Of a DNA stretch of 64,000 nucleotides, positions 11,601-22,625 are shown in pieces. This DNA is from Straminergon stramineum. Its lineage: Eukaryota > Streptophyta > Bryopsida > Hypnales > Calliergonaceae. The DNA is taken from the NCBI GenBank assembly GCA_963920665.1, contig OY987268.1:23562501-23626500 (forward strand), given 5' to 3'. Both the position numbers and the translations under genes were made by a program. A model generated the notes under the pieces. The model searched no databases and was not told the DNA's origin. It saw only the letters and a program-made list of their open reading frames with translations. Within the stretch, counting starts at the first letter, position 1; the number at the start of each line of letters is the position of its first letter.

Positions 11601-14600
11601 TAATTTTTCAACATGTGTCTACTCTATTGACCAGCGACTCTGATCTTATCAAATCAGAGTATCTTAATTGGTGTACTTGGTGTCTTCGGGGAGTCAAACT
11701 TTATTTGAACCTGGGCCATTGTACTTCATCATTTCTCGTGTGGAAGTTTTTTTTTTTTTCGGTGGTATTTGATCATCACTTTGCACATGCATTGCTTGTG
11801 GTTAATTTCTTTGTTGAAATCTTCCAGGCCAAAGAACTACTGGTTGTGGAGAGATGACTGAGGATTATGCACATGGGGTGAAAGGGTCACCTTCTGACTC
11901 GCTCTTCTCTCGATTTTGCCTTCATGCACTCCAATTTTGTGGGTGCAATATCCGAGGTACATCCTGATCAAATCATAACAGAGTTTTCCTCAAGTTTTCT
12001 TGTTTATTATTGCAGCCCCAAAGGGAAGAGACTTGACGATGGTTCGAAAATGTAGAAAATTCTGGTGCTTGAAAAGAATGAGACGTGTCTTAAAAGCAAT
12101 ATTTGCATGTCCTGCCCTACCATTTCAACGAATGAAATTCTTTTGTGTGAGAATTATGCCATGTTTGTTCTAGTAATAGGGTATTCGAAGAATGTCGAAC
12201 AGGGTTTTTGAGATTCTCAATAATTGTTGAATTTGTTGACAGAGGATTGTATTGAGGATTATGTGGAGACATGTGAAAATCATGCATTTCTAGAGACTCT
12301 TGCAGTCAGCTTCTTGTCGCGTAGTAAAAGATGATTTCTTTCAGCTGAACTCCTTAGAAGAGAGACGTAGTTAGTACTGTGTTTCGGGATTCATTATCGT
12401 TATCGAATTGCAAGTGTACAGGAATCGCAATTCTGTGGATTGAATTTGTTCGAGAGGTACGACTGTTTTGGAATGATGGAGATAGGCTACCACGCATGGC
12501 TCCGGATTCCCCACCTGACCCGGGTACTTGCCTGATTCATCAGAAATTGCAATTGGTATGAAATTTGCTTCCAGTCTCCATCTTCATTTTCAGCATCTGG
12601 TTTCAAACTTAATACGCTTCAAATGAGACTCCTTTGTGACTGCTTTCAGAGTCGTGAAACGATTCAATACTGTTTGGTGTCCACTTGCTTCAAAGGATGA
12701 AACTTCATGCTCATTTAATGAAAGAGTTCTACCTGTGTTTGGCAGCTCCAATTGTGCATTCAGGAAAAAACTGGTAAAACCATTGTAGAGGACGAATCTA
12801 AGACGGAGAAAATTGGCCTATCGCAAAAAGGAAATGTAGATCCAGGAAGCGTTGTGGAGATTGTTGAAGAGGCAAAGCATCTGAACAAGGACTCAGATTC
12901 TAATGGAAGTCAGGAGGATCATTCCCCAGATGATGTTAGGTAAGTGCCACTAGTCATTATGAGTGACGATACATCAGTCGGACTTTCACGAATTTTATAC
13001 TACATTATCTTTAAATTACTTCCAACTGAAGTATTGTCTCATTGGAAACACTGTCAAACAATTCCTTCGGCCTTTTAGGCTTGCATGGAGTGTGGTAGCT
13101 TCTGTAATTACACTGATTTGTTTCTAATTTTTGGGTGGAGTGCTTGCAGTTCAGAAGAGAATTGGCAAGACACAACCGATGAGCAACTTGAAATGGATTC
13201 TGTATTTTCTCCCCAGGAGATTCAACACAAAAACTCTGGCAATAATACCAAATCGAAGAGCCGCTCAAGCACACCTCGCAAGTTAAATGATTCTAATGAT
13301 GAGGTCATTTCCACGCTCAATCGCGATTACATTTCCGAGACTCAGTTTATGTATTTGACTTTTTGCCTTATGAACCTTTCAAAAAGCGCATTAAATGTCC
13401 AGGACCCTACATTAATCTTATTTCTTTTTATAGGCCTGGAGTGCCATCAGCGAATGTACATATTTGAAGAATAATCTCTCTTTGTAATTGAAAAGTGAAG
13501 ATGTTCTTGTTCATGAATGTCCACTAATAACTGCGTTCCTTATCTCGTTTCTTATCATACTGTTTTTTAAATGCAGGAAGGTATCAACAACCAAACTCGA
13601 CGTGAACTTGTTTCATCAGGTCAGTAATCCTCTTACTTTCGTGGTTTTCGGTTCATTAAATGGTTCAGAACAGCTTTTCTTAAGCTTTGCCTTGTGTCAA
13701 CAGATATGGCTGCATTCAAGGCCGCAAATCCAGGTGCCAGTCTTGAAGACTTTGTGCAATCACAATCTCCCGAGCACCGGTTAAACCAGTCCGCTAGTAC
13801 AAGTAATGTTGGATTGGAGAGCATGACAGGGACTTCTGGAAGGCGGGAGATAGCTGACCTTTCTTCCGAACCTGGTAAGTGGTGGAGACGATTGTGGGAC
13901 AACAAAGGTGCAGAGTCAAGAGAACCACAAAAGCCCCCTTTCGATTATATACGTGAAGCAGAAAAGGTTAGTATATTTTGCTTTGATGTGAATCCTTTCA
14001 TGGAAACCGTAGTTATCTTCACTTTGGAAATTCTGAAAACTCTTTGGTCTGTTATGCAACATCTGTGCGCCTCAATTTCTCTATGACCAAAAAGTCATCC
14101 ATTTCTTCAGTCTGGAGTAAAGATTTCACTTCTTGCGTAGGAATTCTTGGTTTTGGTGAACATTCTTGTATTTGATGAATGCGATTTAATTTATTATTAC
14201 AAAATGATACGGGGGTGCTGACCACTGTTTTCAAGGCAATTAATGCATGTATGCGTATGTTTCAGGTAATTCACTACTTGGACACTATAAGACCACAAGA
14301 ATTGGTTGCTCAGATGTTGGCCGCATCATATTTGCTGGTAGCTGATGGTTTGAAGACATCGGTGTCCGACTACATGGTGTCGCCAATGTTAGCGCAGCAA
14401 CTCGAAGAATTGTACACAAACACGGCTTCGCTTCTCCCGTCTCTGTACATACCAAGTAACTACTCTGTACTAAACGCTTTCAGTGATTTGTAAGCTTTGT
14501 CTGTATTATACCAGCTCACAACCGCAAAGCAACATGTTGGATTTGATATAGTTTTTTTCTTAATTTCTAAATTTATAATTGTAGATTTTAATTTTTTTTA

Positions 14601-15868
14601 TAGGCCAATAGGATTGTTGTAGTTTGTAAATGATAAATTTGTAGTTTTTAATACGATGTGGACTGAGGATATTCATAGACTTTCACAATATCTTTGTAGA
14701 ATCTAATAGAATGGGTGGATTCCTTTGATTGTTTAAATTTTGTGGTTTTGGGCAGAGCGCGAGGGAGAAGGGCTCAATCCTGAAATACATATAGATCTTC
14801 TGCACCTTTGCTCTATGTTCGAGAAAGTCGAAGAAAACATCCTTCTTGCTGTATCGCTGGGACAGAAGTTGAAAGGTGCACCGAGGTTACTTGCGGATTT
14901 TCTGGACAACTACATTGGGAGGAAACCTAACGCAGCTCCACGTTTGCTGGTTCAAGGCATCACTCCTAGGCGGTGGAAGGTAAACATTCTCTCTTATCTA
15001 CTATAATTCCATCTCAACGTGACTCAGTACACTTGACAATTTGAATTTGTTAGTTTCGGAGCTAGCATAAAGGCAATACATCAAAATACATACAACAGAT
15101 GATGCTTGTATTAAATCCAGTACATTTTAACTTTGAATGTTTTATTCGAAGTGAGGGGCAAGTTTCAGATAGTTGTATTAGCATCCGTGTCGGTTTACCC
15201 TTTCTGCTTTCAATGCAAGACATTTTCCTTATGCGTTGCATGTTACATCCAGATCTCTTTAATGTCACTGCCTTAGTCACAAACTGCCCGTGATAATATA
15301 GAGTTCTGTATCATCGTGACAGAACATTCTTGGATGCAGAAGTGACATTAAAGAAGTAATTGGGGTTCACAGGCTTTAGGACTATGGTGTAGAATCTTTT
15401 CCACATTTGTCAAACTCCTTCTCATCACATTTGTATGTACTTTCTTGCAACATTACTCTGTGATGGCGAGTTTTGAACTGGGTACGTCCATTCCCTAGGG
15501 GGTGGTTGGAGACTATGGGACACGATATTAAAGAGGACTTGCTGTATGCCATTCCATGACGTCCCTTATTTTCGGATTGGATACAGGACGGCGGAGCCAC
15601 CGAAAGGGAGGTGGTAGCAACGCTGTTTCCTGGACTTGGACCAACGCAATCGTGGAGGAGAAGTTTGCGAATGGGGAACTTCTTAAACGGGCACGAACCA
15701 ATTAGGCGAGAAATCATATTCAGTTCCCGCTATGACTTGATGGATTATTACCGAGATGGAAGTCGAAGACAACGGGTAAGCACGCAGAATTCCTACACTC
15801 ACAGGATGTATCTGTCTGGGACCTCCTCCGATCTCCAGGTGGCGCTCGCAGTTATCTCCACTGATTAG
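5489..15868 (+). CDS. RAB3GAP1: Rab3 GTPase-activating protein catalytic subunit
   Basis: This is the catalytic subunit of Rab3GAP, which with a non-catalytic partner acts on Rab GTPases in membrane traffic and autophagy (family knowledge). Exons by eye: 5489-5560, 6937-6980, 7612-7675, 8243-8357, 8556-8697, 9135-9229, 9502-9670, 10154-10349, 10656-~10783, 10954-11063, 11431-11523, 11828-11956, 12422-12555, 12746-12939, 13150-~13303, ~13577-13619, 13704-13966, 14266-14455, 14756-14979, 15587-15868, about 945 aa (human 981). Diagnostic stretches in order: LEGFDDFTIASSWERFI; LHSLQTWFNVTDFLVISP; SLLLSTVAVALANCG; RFEADRITSWVPVRFMHLEG; VEFTMRLTYRTP; FELVTTWRRRTV; ILWIEFVREVRLFW; CLIHQKLQL; the signature AFKAANPGASLEDFV; REAEKVIHYLDTIRP; and a C-terminal REIIFSSRYDL...RMYLSGTSSD. 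The start is the first in-frame ATG, followed by a good GTACGT donor. Exon 5 is one base out of frame (about 8617-8630), so this may be a pseudogene or an assembly error. The 3' ends of exons 10 and 15 and the start of exon 16 are the weakest boundaries. Confidence 0.88.
5696..6350 (+). repeat. Degenerate tandem repeat, about 158 bp x 4, in Rab3GAP intron 1
   Basis: The motif TTGGTGCTCGCCAT recurs at about 5740 and 5899, with weaker forms at about 6057 and 6213. Each is followed by a gap, then GAATCGC(A/G)AGCTGA, a G/AATTAGGGTTT segment and TGGTTGATTATATGTGCGGTTT. The spacing is 157-159 bp. A 135-codon frame (5714-6121) runs through the first units because 159 is a multiple of three. It has no known domain and lies inside the intron, so I treat it as a by-product of the repeat. 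Confidence 0.75.
8852..9012 (+). repeat. Dispersed intronic repeat, copy 1
   Basis: This about 160-bp unit shares ordered blocks with three others in the window: TTGGAAGCTAATAG, TATTGTAACT, a GCATGATTT block, CTTCC...CTCCCTAAATGA, TTTCAACT and AAGCGACCACTTTTGGCC. It lies in the intron between Rab3GAP exons 5 and 6. No terminal repeat or coding content is seen. It may be a SINE- or MITE-type element. Confidence 0.6.
9838..10020 (+). repeat. Dispersed intronic repeat, copy 2
   Basis: It starts ATTGGAAGCTAATAT, continues through TGATTTCTTCTTTCTTTTGG, CCTTGAAGCTTCTTAAA and CGACTCCTAT, and ends in AAGCGACCACTTTTGGCC. The orientation is the same as copy 1. It lies in the intron between exons 7 and 8. 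Confidence 0.6.
11203..11370 (+). repeat. Dispersed intronic repeat, copy 3
   Basis: The blocks GTAGTAACTTAATAACAT, ATGTAGGATATCATTTCTT, CTTGAAGCTCCCTAAGTGA, TTCCACTCCTAAAG and AAGTGGCCATTTTTTGGCC match the other copies in order and strand. It lies in the intron between exons 10 and 11. Confidence 0.55.
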
Positions 15869-17003
15869 TGCACTTCCAAAATTATTTATTGTTGTGGATT
15901 TAATTGATCGTTGGACGAGGTTTGGCTGTTGACTGCGAGTCTTGGGAAGCTTTTTCAGCTGAAAACCATCTCACGTTATACCAGCACCTTTAAAGAGAGT
16001 AGAGAGAAATAATGCCAAGTCGTTTCGTTGAATCTTAACCCGTAAACCCTAAACCCTCGGGTTGACTTGCCAGTGTATTTTCAAAACCTGTGAAGTTTGA
16101 GGGTTGAACGTCTAGATCCTTCTAGACCTGTAGATTTGTACTTCAATTGATCAAAGGGCTCAAGTCAAGCAGAAGGGTTATGGTTGTGACCTTTGTTTGA
16201 CTAACCAATGACCAATGAGGGTGACACAGTTGCCTTGAAACTTAGACTTGGCATTATCATCACATGCAATGTTAGAATGTTGATAATTGGTTCATTGCTT
16301 CTAGACTGTTGAGATCATTTTCTCCTCAGTAGTTACAGATAAATCTCGCGGACTCCTGAACTACTTTATCTGGACAGATAATGTGAGATTGTACATATAT
16401 TGTTCAAGAGGCCTTCCTCATGCCTGTTTCACGTGAATGTTGTCATAGCACTACTTGAAAGCTTCGCGGAGCAGATAGATCACACTGAGTCACCTTCCCA
16501 TAACCAAAGAGGTCCGCTATTACGGATATCATCGGTGTAGCCAAATGACAATCTCTTAATTTGGTATCGTTAATTGAGATGCAGGCTTGAAAAGAGATAC
16601 TGAACATAAATTTCCCTCAACAAAAACGGACATCGCAATAGGCTAGATAGGAATCAATTACCGATTTTTCATCCTCAGTCGCAAGCACAATCCTGTTCAC
16701 AGCACGAAGTGCTAGTTTAATTCCCCAAACCCAAGAATTCCTGACTATAAAATGACAAGATCGATTGATGATATTATAAGAATATATAATTCAGATAGGA
16801 CCAAATCTCTTAACACTAGAATCAGTGAACAACATTTTAAGTATTCACCGAAGAAATAAATGAAATCACATAAAGTAAGCCCCTATACGACCAACTCAGA
16901 ACTGCAAAATATGCTCCTACCGGTAGTTCCGCTCGCTTTCTGTTGGAATTTACAAGTTCACGAAAGTCACAGTATGTTACAAGTAATGCAGGTTCACATC
17001 TGA
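15869..17003. other. Intergenic DNA between two 3' ends, with a telo-box motif
   Basis: This 1.1-kb stretch separates the 3' ends of the Rab3GAP gene (+) and the kinase gene (-). It contains GTAAACCCTAAACCCTC at about 16042, a telomere-type motif like one found on the other side of the kinase (about 18927). No gene was recognised. Both 3' UTRs must lie here. Confidence 0.4.
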
Positions 17004-18518
17004 CTACGATGTCATCATAAGCCCAAGCTCTTCAACAATTTCACCGAAACTGGGTCGCTCGGAAGGCACCGCATTCCAGCACCTGCCTATCAAGGCCCTC
17101 ACTCGAAGATCCACGAACTCTGGTAAGACGGGCCTCTCCCCCTTCAGTACAATGGAATACTCACTTCTCCCAACGTTTGCAAAAGGAGCAAGCCCTGTGC
17201 AAATCGCATAACAAGTCATACCAAAACTGTAAACATCAGAATGGCCCTCGTATGACTCGATAATCTCTGAGATCGCATCCACTCTTCCTGTCAACATTCG
17301 CAACACCTCCGGGGATCTATAAAACTCAGTGCCAATCGCTCCATCACATTCAAAATCAGCTACATAACACCGAACTGGAGTACATTCTAAAACGAGCACA
17401 TTCGCCGGCTTCAAATCCCTGTGCAGAATATTGCTCCTGTGAAGAACGTGCATCCCCTTGGCAACTTCCCACATCAAATGCTCCCCCTCGCGATCCAGAA
17501 ACGGTGGCTCTTGGTCATGTCTCCTGCGCCTCATTCTACGCTCTATGAGCTCGTCCAAGTTACAAGAGTATCTTCTCAAGACTAAACCGAACCGGCCATC
17601 CCTCAGTAGAGTTGCTTTGAAGATCAGTGCAGAATTGCAGAAGGGGAAGGAATCAAATCCCTCTTGGGCCATCCTCTCAAGCATTCGAGTGGACAAGACT
17701 TGCATTTGCTCCACCCTGTTGAAAACTTTCACCACGACGTCGTAGTGGCAGCCATCGTCACATCTCCACGTCGCTTCCAGGATGTTACCTTCGGTTCCGC
17801 TGTCAAGTTTCTTGCCCAGAGTGAGGAAGCGGTTGTAGTCCCCGAAAAAGGAACCCCATTGGTTTCGAAGACTCTCAATGACTTGCCGGTTAGCAGCTAA
17901 TGAATGAGCTTCCGAGAGAAGAGGAGGTGAAGAATTGCGCCGTGACATTCTAAGCTTCTTCATTAAACCGCACAGGAATGGAATATAGTGACCTAATTTC
18001 GACGTCCATCTCCTGTTGACGCCCGTCGGGAAATGCTCGTCCCTGAGCTCGCACATCGGAAACGTGCAGCGAGAAAGGCAGGTCCCCCCGCAAGATCGAC
18101 CCAGTCGAAGCGAATCCGCGCTACCATCTGGAAAGGTACACACTCTTACTAAATTGACAGCATTGTTTGAGCCTTCCTCGTCACCACATTGTTTGAAACA
18201 GGAAGTCATGAAGTGGAGAATACACATGTGAAGGTGCGTCGACGGTTTAGGATTTAGCAAAGAGAAATTAACCCACCTGATCGGAGAAACAGCGAGGGAC
18301 TTCGCAATGGAAGAAATTCTGGAGGGACTGCGAGGAGAAGAAGAAAGATGACAGAATGAGGATTTGCTCAAACTCAATCGAATGAATTGATCCGCTGCGG
18401 AGGTCACCGATGTTGCTACTTGTGACCCGAAGCTGGTGAGCACCTTGCGACTGTGCATGTGAGGGAGACAAAGCTTATTATAATTACGCCCACTTGCCAG
18501 AAGCCATGAAGATGCCAT
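17004..18518 (-). CDS. Intronless protein kinase with DFE instead of DFG
   Basis: The 504-aa single-exon frame has a protein kinase domain at about residues 235-503. Visible are a diverged glycine loop (GTEGNILEA, 241-249), the ATP-binding lysine in VVVKVF (K264), the catalytic loop HRDLKPANVLV (H366-R367-D368), DFE at 388-390, a very short activation segment of about 15 residues to SPE (402-404), and SDVYSFGM (427-434). The last glycine of the metal-binding motif is replaced by glutamate. The catalytic D and the DFE aspartate remain, so activity is possible but unsure. The first 200 residues have no known domain. Residues 1-90 are rich in S, R and hydrophobics and could be an organelle-targeting peptide. 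Alternatively translation starts at a later Met (M187 or M191). The family is not recognised beyond the plant serine/threonine or TKL-like group. Confidence 0.8.
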   Translation of the reverse strand: MASSWLLASGRNYNKLCLPHMHSRKVLTSFGSQVATSVTSAADQFIRLSLSKSSFCHLSSSPRSPSRISSIAKSLAVSPIRWVNFSLLNPKPSTHLHMCILHFMTSCFKQCGDEEGSNNAVNLVRVCTFPDGSADSLRLGRSCGGTCLSRCTFPMCELRDEHFPTGVNRRWTSKLGHYIPFLCGLMKKLRMSRRNSSPPLLSEAHSLAANRQVIESLRNQWGSFFGDYNRFLTLGKKLDSGTEGNILEATWRCDDGCHYDVVVKVFNRVEQMQVLSTRMLERMAQEGFDSFPFCNSALIFKATLLRDGRFGLVLRRYSCNLDELIERRMRRRRHDQEPPFLDREGEHLMWEVAKGMHVLHRSNILHRDLKPANVLVLECTPVRCYVADFECDGAIGTEFYRSPEVLRMLTGRVDAISEIIESYEGHSDVYSFGMTCYAICTGLAPFANVGRSEYSIVLKGERPVLPEFVDLRVRALIGRCWNAVPSERPSFGEIVEELGLMMTS

Positions 18519-18535
18519 GAAGATGAGACTTCGAG

Positions 18536-18900
18536 TACTTGTCGGTAATAATTACGCCCACTTGCCCACTACAAGATTTCTCAGAATTAGAATAACGAAG
18601 AAAACGACTGTTGCAGTCAGCATGGGTAGCATCTTGCCAGGCCTCAATCCCCCAAATTGGGCTTCCATGATCAGAGGTTTCTTGTTGACCTTGCAGAATT
18701 TCTCTGAAATATCTTTTTAGCAGTAAAGCTAGTCGGTCGTCCCTGAGTAGAGTTGGTTGGTTGGTATTTGGATCAGTGCAGGATTGCGAAAGGCAAAGGA
18801 ACTAACCCCTAATTCTGCCACCCTCTGAAGCATTCCAAGGGACAAGAGTCTCAGATAAGGTATTTCCTGATTAATGTCTTCACCAGTTCACCCTAAAGAC
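18536..18900 (-). pseudogene. Decayed partial duplicate of the adjacent kinase
   Basis: 18715-18850 aligns to 17577-17710 of the kinase gene: TCCCTGAGTAGAGTTG against TCCCTCAGTAGAGTTG, then GATCAGTGCAGGATTGC against GATCAGTGCAGAATTGC, then GAAGCATTCCAAGGGACAAG against CAAGCATTCGAGTGGACAAG. A second shared motif, AATTACGCCCACTTGCC, occurs at the kinase start (about 18481) and again at about 18549. The copy covers part of the N-lobe and has small insertions and frame breaks. It lies just upstream of the intact gene, as expected of a local duplication. Confidence 0.6.
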
Positions 18901-18925
18901 CGTTCAACCAGTAAACCTTAAAAGC

Positions 18926-18975
18926 CTAAACCCTAAACCCATTGTAACCCATTGTAACCCATTGTAACCCATTGT
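18926..18975. repeat. Telo-box plus 10-bp tandem repeat
   Basis: CCTAAACCCTAAACCC is followed by three exact copies of ATTGTAACCC and a partial fourth (18941-18975). The repeat may have grown from the adjacent telomere-type motif. It lies upstream of the kinase gene on the minus strand. Confidence 0.7.
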
Positions 18976-19536
18976 CGCACCGTCACAAAATGAGCTTCAA
19001 TTCTAGTGTAATTGAGATCTAGGTCAAATGCTGATGAGCAAGTTGAATTCAAATGAAGCAGCACGCAGAATATGGCCTCCTCAACTGATTTTCATAACGG
19101 CATATAACTACAGTAACCCATAAAAATATAAAAGTTTACTCATGAACAACATGTTCAACAACCTGCATACACAGTTGCCTGTCAATTTCTAAAAGCACTG
19201 CAACATGGGTATAATCCCCATCTAATCATCAAGCACATCTAGTTGAGACGCAAGTGCTTGCCCCGAGCACATTTGGATTGTTGAACTTTCGAAACTCTTT
19301 TGACGTCCTCAGAAGATTTAAAATGTGGTGACTCAAGCTTGAGCTCTTCTACATTTGCAACCATTCCCCATGCATCTGCATGCTACCAACTTGCGATTCA
19401 GTTTTCGTTCAAGCTCAAAGAAGATCTGCATCAATACATTGATTTCTACAAGCTGAGCAACTGCGTCGAAACGTAAGGAAGCGATAGCGCCGTTTCATTT
19501 CATTTAGGGCCAATTCAGATGAAGGCTTGCTATAAC
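18976..19536. other. Intergenic DNA, no gene seen
   Basis: No coding region or repeat was recognised between the tandem repeat and the TTAA MITE. Confidence 0.4.
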
Positions 19537-20181
19537 TTAACCCCTAAATGCCCAAGGCCTGTTTGGAGCTGCTTGAAATTTGCTCTAAATTGAACAAAAA
19601 GTCAACATTTTCATAAGTTGTACCAATTTCTTGTGAATTGTAACCGTACAAATTCAAACGAGACATGTTAGAGATCTCATAGGAAAAGAAAACATAACAA
19701 TATCACTTATAGATTGAAAGATTATAATGTTTGATCATGAGGGTGTAAAAACTATGAAAATTTTTCAATTCACTTTTTGCATGTCAACTCTAAAAAGTTG
19801 GTCACTAAAAAAATAGGAGGTTATAGGGCCTAGCATGCACAACCCCAATCAATTTATGACTTTTCAAAATCTATTCTACAATTTTTTTAAATGAATTTCT
19901 AAAGTGATTTTGCCTCCAAGATCTAGTGTATTTGAGGCTCATTTCCAAGAGCCCACAACACTACGGGAAGTCAAGATTGCACTGGGTATCCTTGCACAAA
20001 ATCTTCAATAGAAAAATCATAATCCTTTATTTTTCAGATCAGCTTTTTGATCCTAAAACTAGACTTCAAAAAGAATTCTCCAAAAATATAAACTAATAAT
20101 AATAGCAATTTGGTTGGGTTTTACTTAACTTCAAAGTTTTTGAAACACCAGAATTTGGTGCCTTGGGCATTTAGGGGTTAA
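19537..20181 (-). mobile_element. TTAA-flanked MITE, copy 2 (637 bp), inverted
   Basis: This copy is bounded by CCCCTAAATGCCCAAGGC (19541) and GCCTTGGGCATTTAGGGG (ends 20177), with TTAA outside each end (19537-19540 and 20178-20181). It matches the reverse complement of 249-885 along its whole length, with scattered substitutions and balanced small indels. The interior is non-coding. Confidence 0.88.
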
Positions 20182-22620
20182 TGAGATGAAGGTCGAAGTG
20201 GATGTTGGGCTTAGACTTGTTTTTTGAGGAATAATTGTTGGAATTTTGTTCACTTAAGACAGTGATTCAAATCTTGTCAAGCTCAAATGTGATGTTTAAG
20301 TGCTTAAGAAAGGGAGAACCTTATTTCAAGATAGACAATGGTTCATAACTTATCTGGTTCTTCATTGGATCAATTTTATTTTGGAGTCAAATAATGGCTC
20401 AGGAGTAAGTTTAGCCATGAATCCAACATTCCTAATGGCTAAAAGTGCATCTTGGCTCAACTATCATTTAGATAAGTCTCTAAAACCATGGAGCAAAAAT
20501 CACACTTGAAAATTTATGTGACATTAAAAGTGGGAAATTTTTTTTGAGACAAGTGCAACACAATCAACACTTGAAAATAGTGATCTACCTCAACTTTTGA
20601 ATAAAAGTGAAATTTAGAATTGTTTTGTATTGCTAAAGAGAGGTCGAAGTCACCCTAGCCTATATTTGTGGAATGGCATCACTATCCTTTGAATGTTGTT
20701 GTAAGATTACAAAAAACAAACCATTCATGCAGACTTCAACTCATGAAACATCTTAAAAGGCAAGAGATTGCAAGCCTACTTTAAGCTAAATCAATAATTA
20801 AAGAAGCAATGTTCACAACTTCATTGTCATTTTGCATGTCCTTTCTAGTGACAAACCTCCAAACTTAATTTTGAAAAGGAAGAGTTGAAGGCATTTCTAA
20901 AAGTTGCTCTTGGAATACTTTGAGAGTATCACTGGAATGGTAGGGAAGCAAATGGTTGTGTCCATCCTCATGCAATATTCAATCAATTTGCAATTAGAAT
21001 TCATTTGAAATTGAAAATTTTTAAGACTATTTTGAGAAACTATAAGAATACTAATTATTGGGAGGTGAAGAAAAAGGGATGCAATTCTAGGTGCATGGTG
21101 CAAAAGGTGTCCCCTATTTGGAGTTGTGTAGGCCTTAAAAATCCCAAGATCAATCACAACTCCTACAAACCTATACACACCTACACAATACATATTTATA
21201 AAAGAATATCTTCAAAGAAGCTAAAATGGACGTTCCCAATTCTACATTTGCTCTCATACTCTACATCAAGGGAGCTTGAGTGAAACCAACCAAGACATGT
21301 ACACAAGCAAGAAGATTACACCCTTTAATTTCTACAAATTATTAATCACATTTGAATGTCTCTTTATTGAACAAAATTTGACAATTAAGTTTAGAACTTC
21401 AAATCACACCATAGGGGCTTCAAATGGGGTCACCCCTCTATCTTCTCCTAACCTTCAATTCCAAAATCTTCTTAATCTAGAACCAAAATATACTAAACAA
21501 TGAAACAAAATCCTTCAAAGGAGGTATATGTGATTAACTTCTTAAAAACAATAGATTTCAAGTCTAAGAAGGGCTATTTCTATTGATCATATTATAAAAA
21601 AATATAATTTAGATGAGCCATATTTATGTCAACATAATCAATGAAGAGCTTTATGTAAGTTTGTTCAAAAATAAATTAAATGGAATAAAAAAGGGGCTAC
21701 AAATGGCCCACTCAAATTGGCTCAATAAAATATGAGGTCTCAATTAGACATCCTTGTCTTTAAAGGTTTAAAGGGAGACTTCTCCAATCATGTCTTTTGT
21801 GATTTATTAGTCTCACCATGACTTTATCAAAATATCTTGAAATTGTCTAGTTTCATTGGAAACTATACTATGATACTCCTTGCAAATAGATTGAATATTG
21901 CAAGAGAATGAACTCAACCAAGGTCTCCAATTCATTCACCTCCTTAGGCATGCTTGGTCAATCATCAATATACATGAGAACAATCTTCAAAAATGCCTTC
22001 ACCTCTTCCTTGTGAAGGGCAAGTGAAGGGCCAAACACATTAGATGTTCTTCAACAGTTCTAGAGGGGTGTTTCAGGCTTGTTCCCTATGTTGTTCCGGA
22101 AGCAGTGAGGGAATGACTAATTGTTGTCAGTCGTCATAAAGACTAAAATTTATTTATTTATGCCCTAAAATTGAATAAGAAGTTGAACAAAAAAAATTCA
22201 AAAAAATTCAAAAAAAATTCGTGGTCACCTCTCAACCACATTAGCACGCTGAAGAGGCGCAATTCACCAAGTTCACCACTACAGGGAACTCATAGTCTTC
22301 TAATGGGGCCAGATCTCATCTAATGTAAGGCTTTATCCCTTTTCTATTACAACTATAGAGCTATGTAGCTTTTTCCATCGTAGGAACTACAACTTAGTTT
22401 TTGAATAGCACCAAATGCTCTACATAAAATATAACCAACAACTCAAACTCCTCCACTTTGATGTTGGGTAGAACAACTAAACTCCTTAAATCATACCTTG
22501 TATCCCTTCAAAATTAACCTATGCAAAAAGGTTCAATGTCAACATGCATAACATGATGTTTAAGGCAACAACTACATACACATTCCTTAGATTATTTACA
22601 CCATTTTTCATCTACCTTGG
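20182..22620. other. AT-rich intergenic DNA, no gene seen
   Basis: Frames of up to 98 aa exist but show no domain and look like chance openings. A short run of AAAAAATTC units lies at about 22190-22220. No element ends were found. Confidence 0.4.
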
Positions 22621-22625
22621 GATTG

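Noticed and set aside
13431..13472. Extra Rab3GAP exon after TTTTTATAG
   Set aside because: An acceptor-like site is present, but the segment has no good donor and does not match a conserved block. The exon at about 13577 joins better.
16030..16065. End of another TTAA/CCCC element (TTAACCCGTAAACCC)
   Set aside because: The sequence departs from CCCCTAAA after three bases and no inverted partner was found. A telo-box explains it better.
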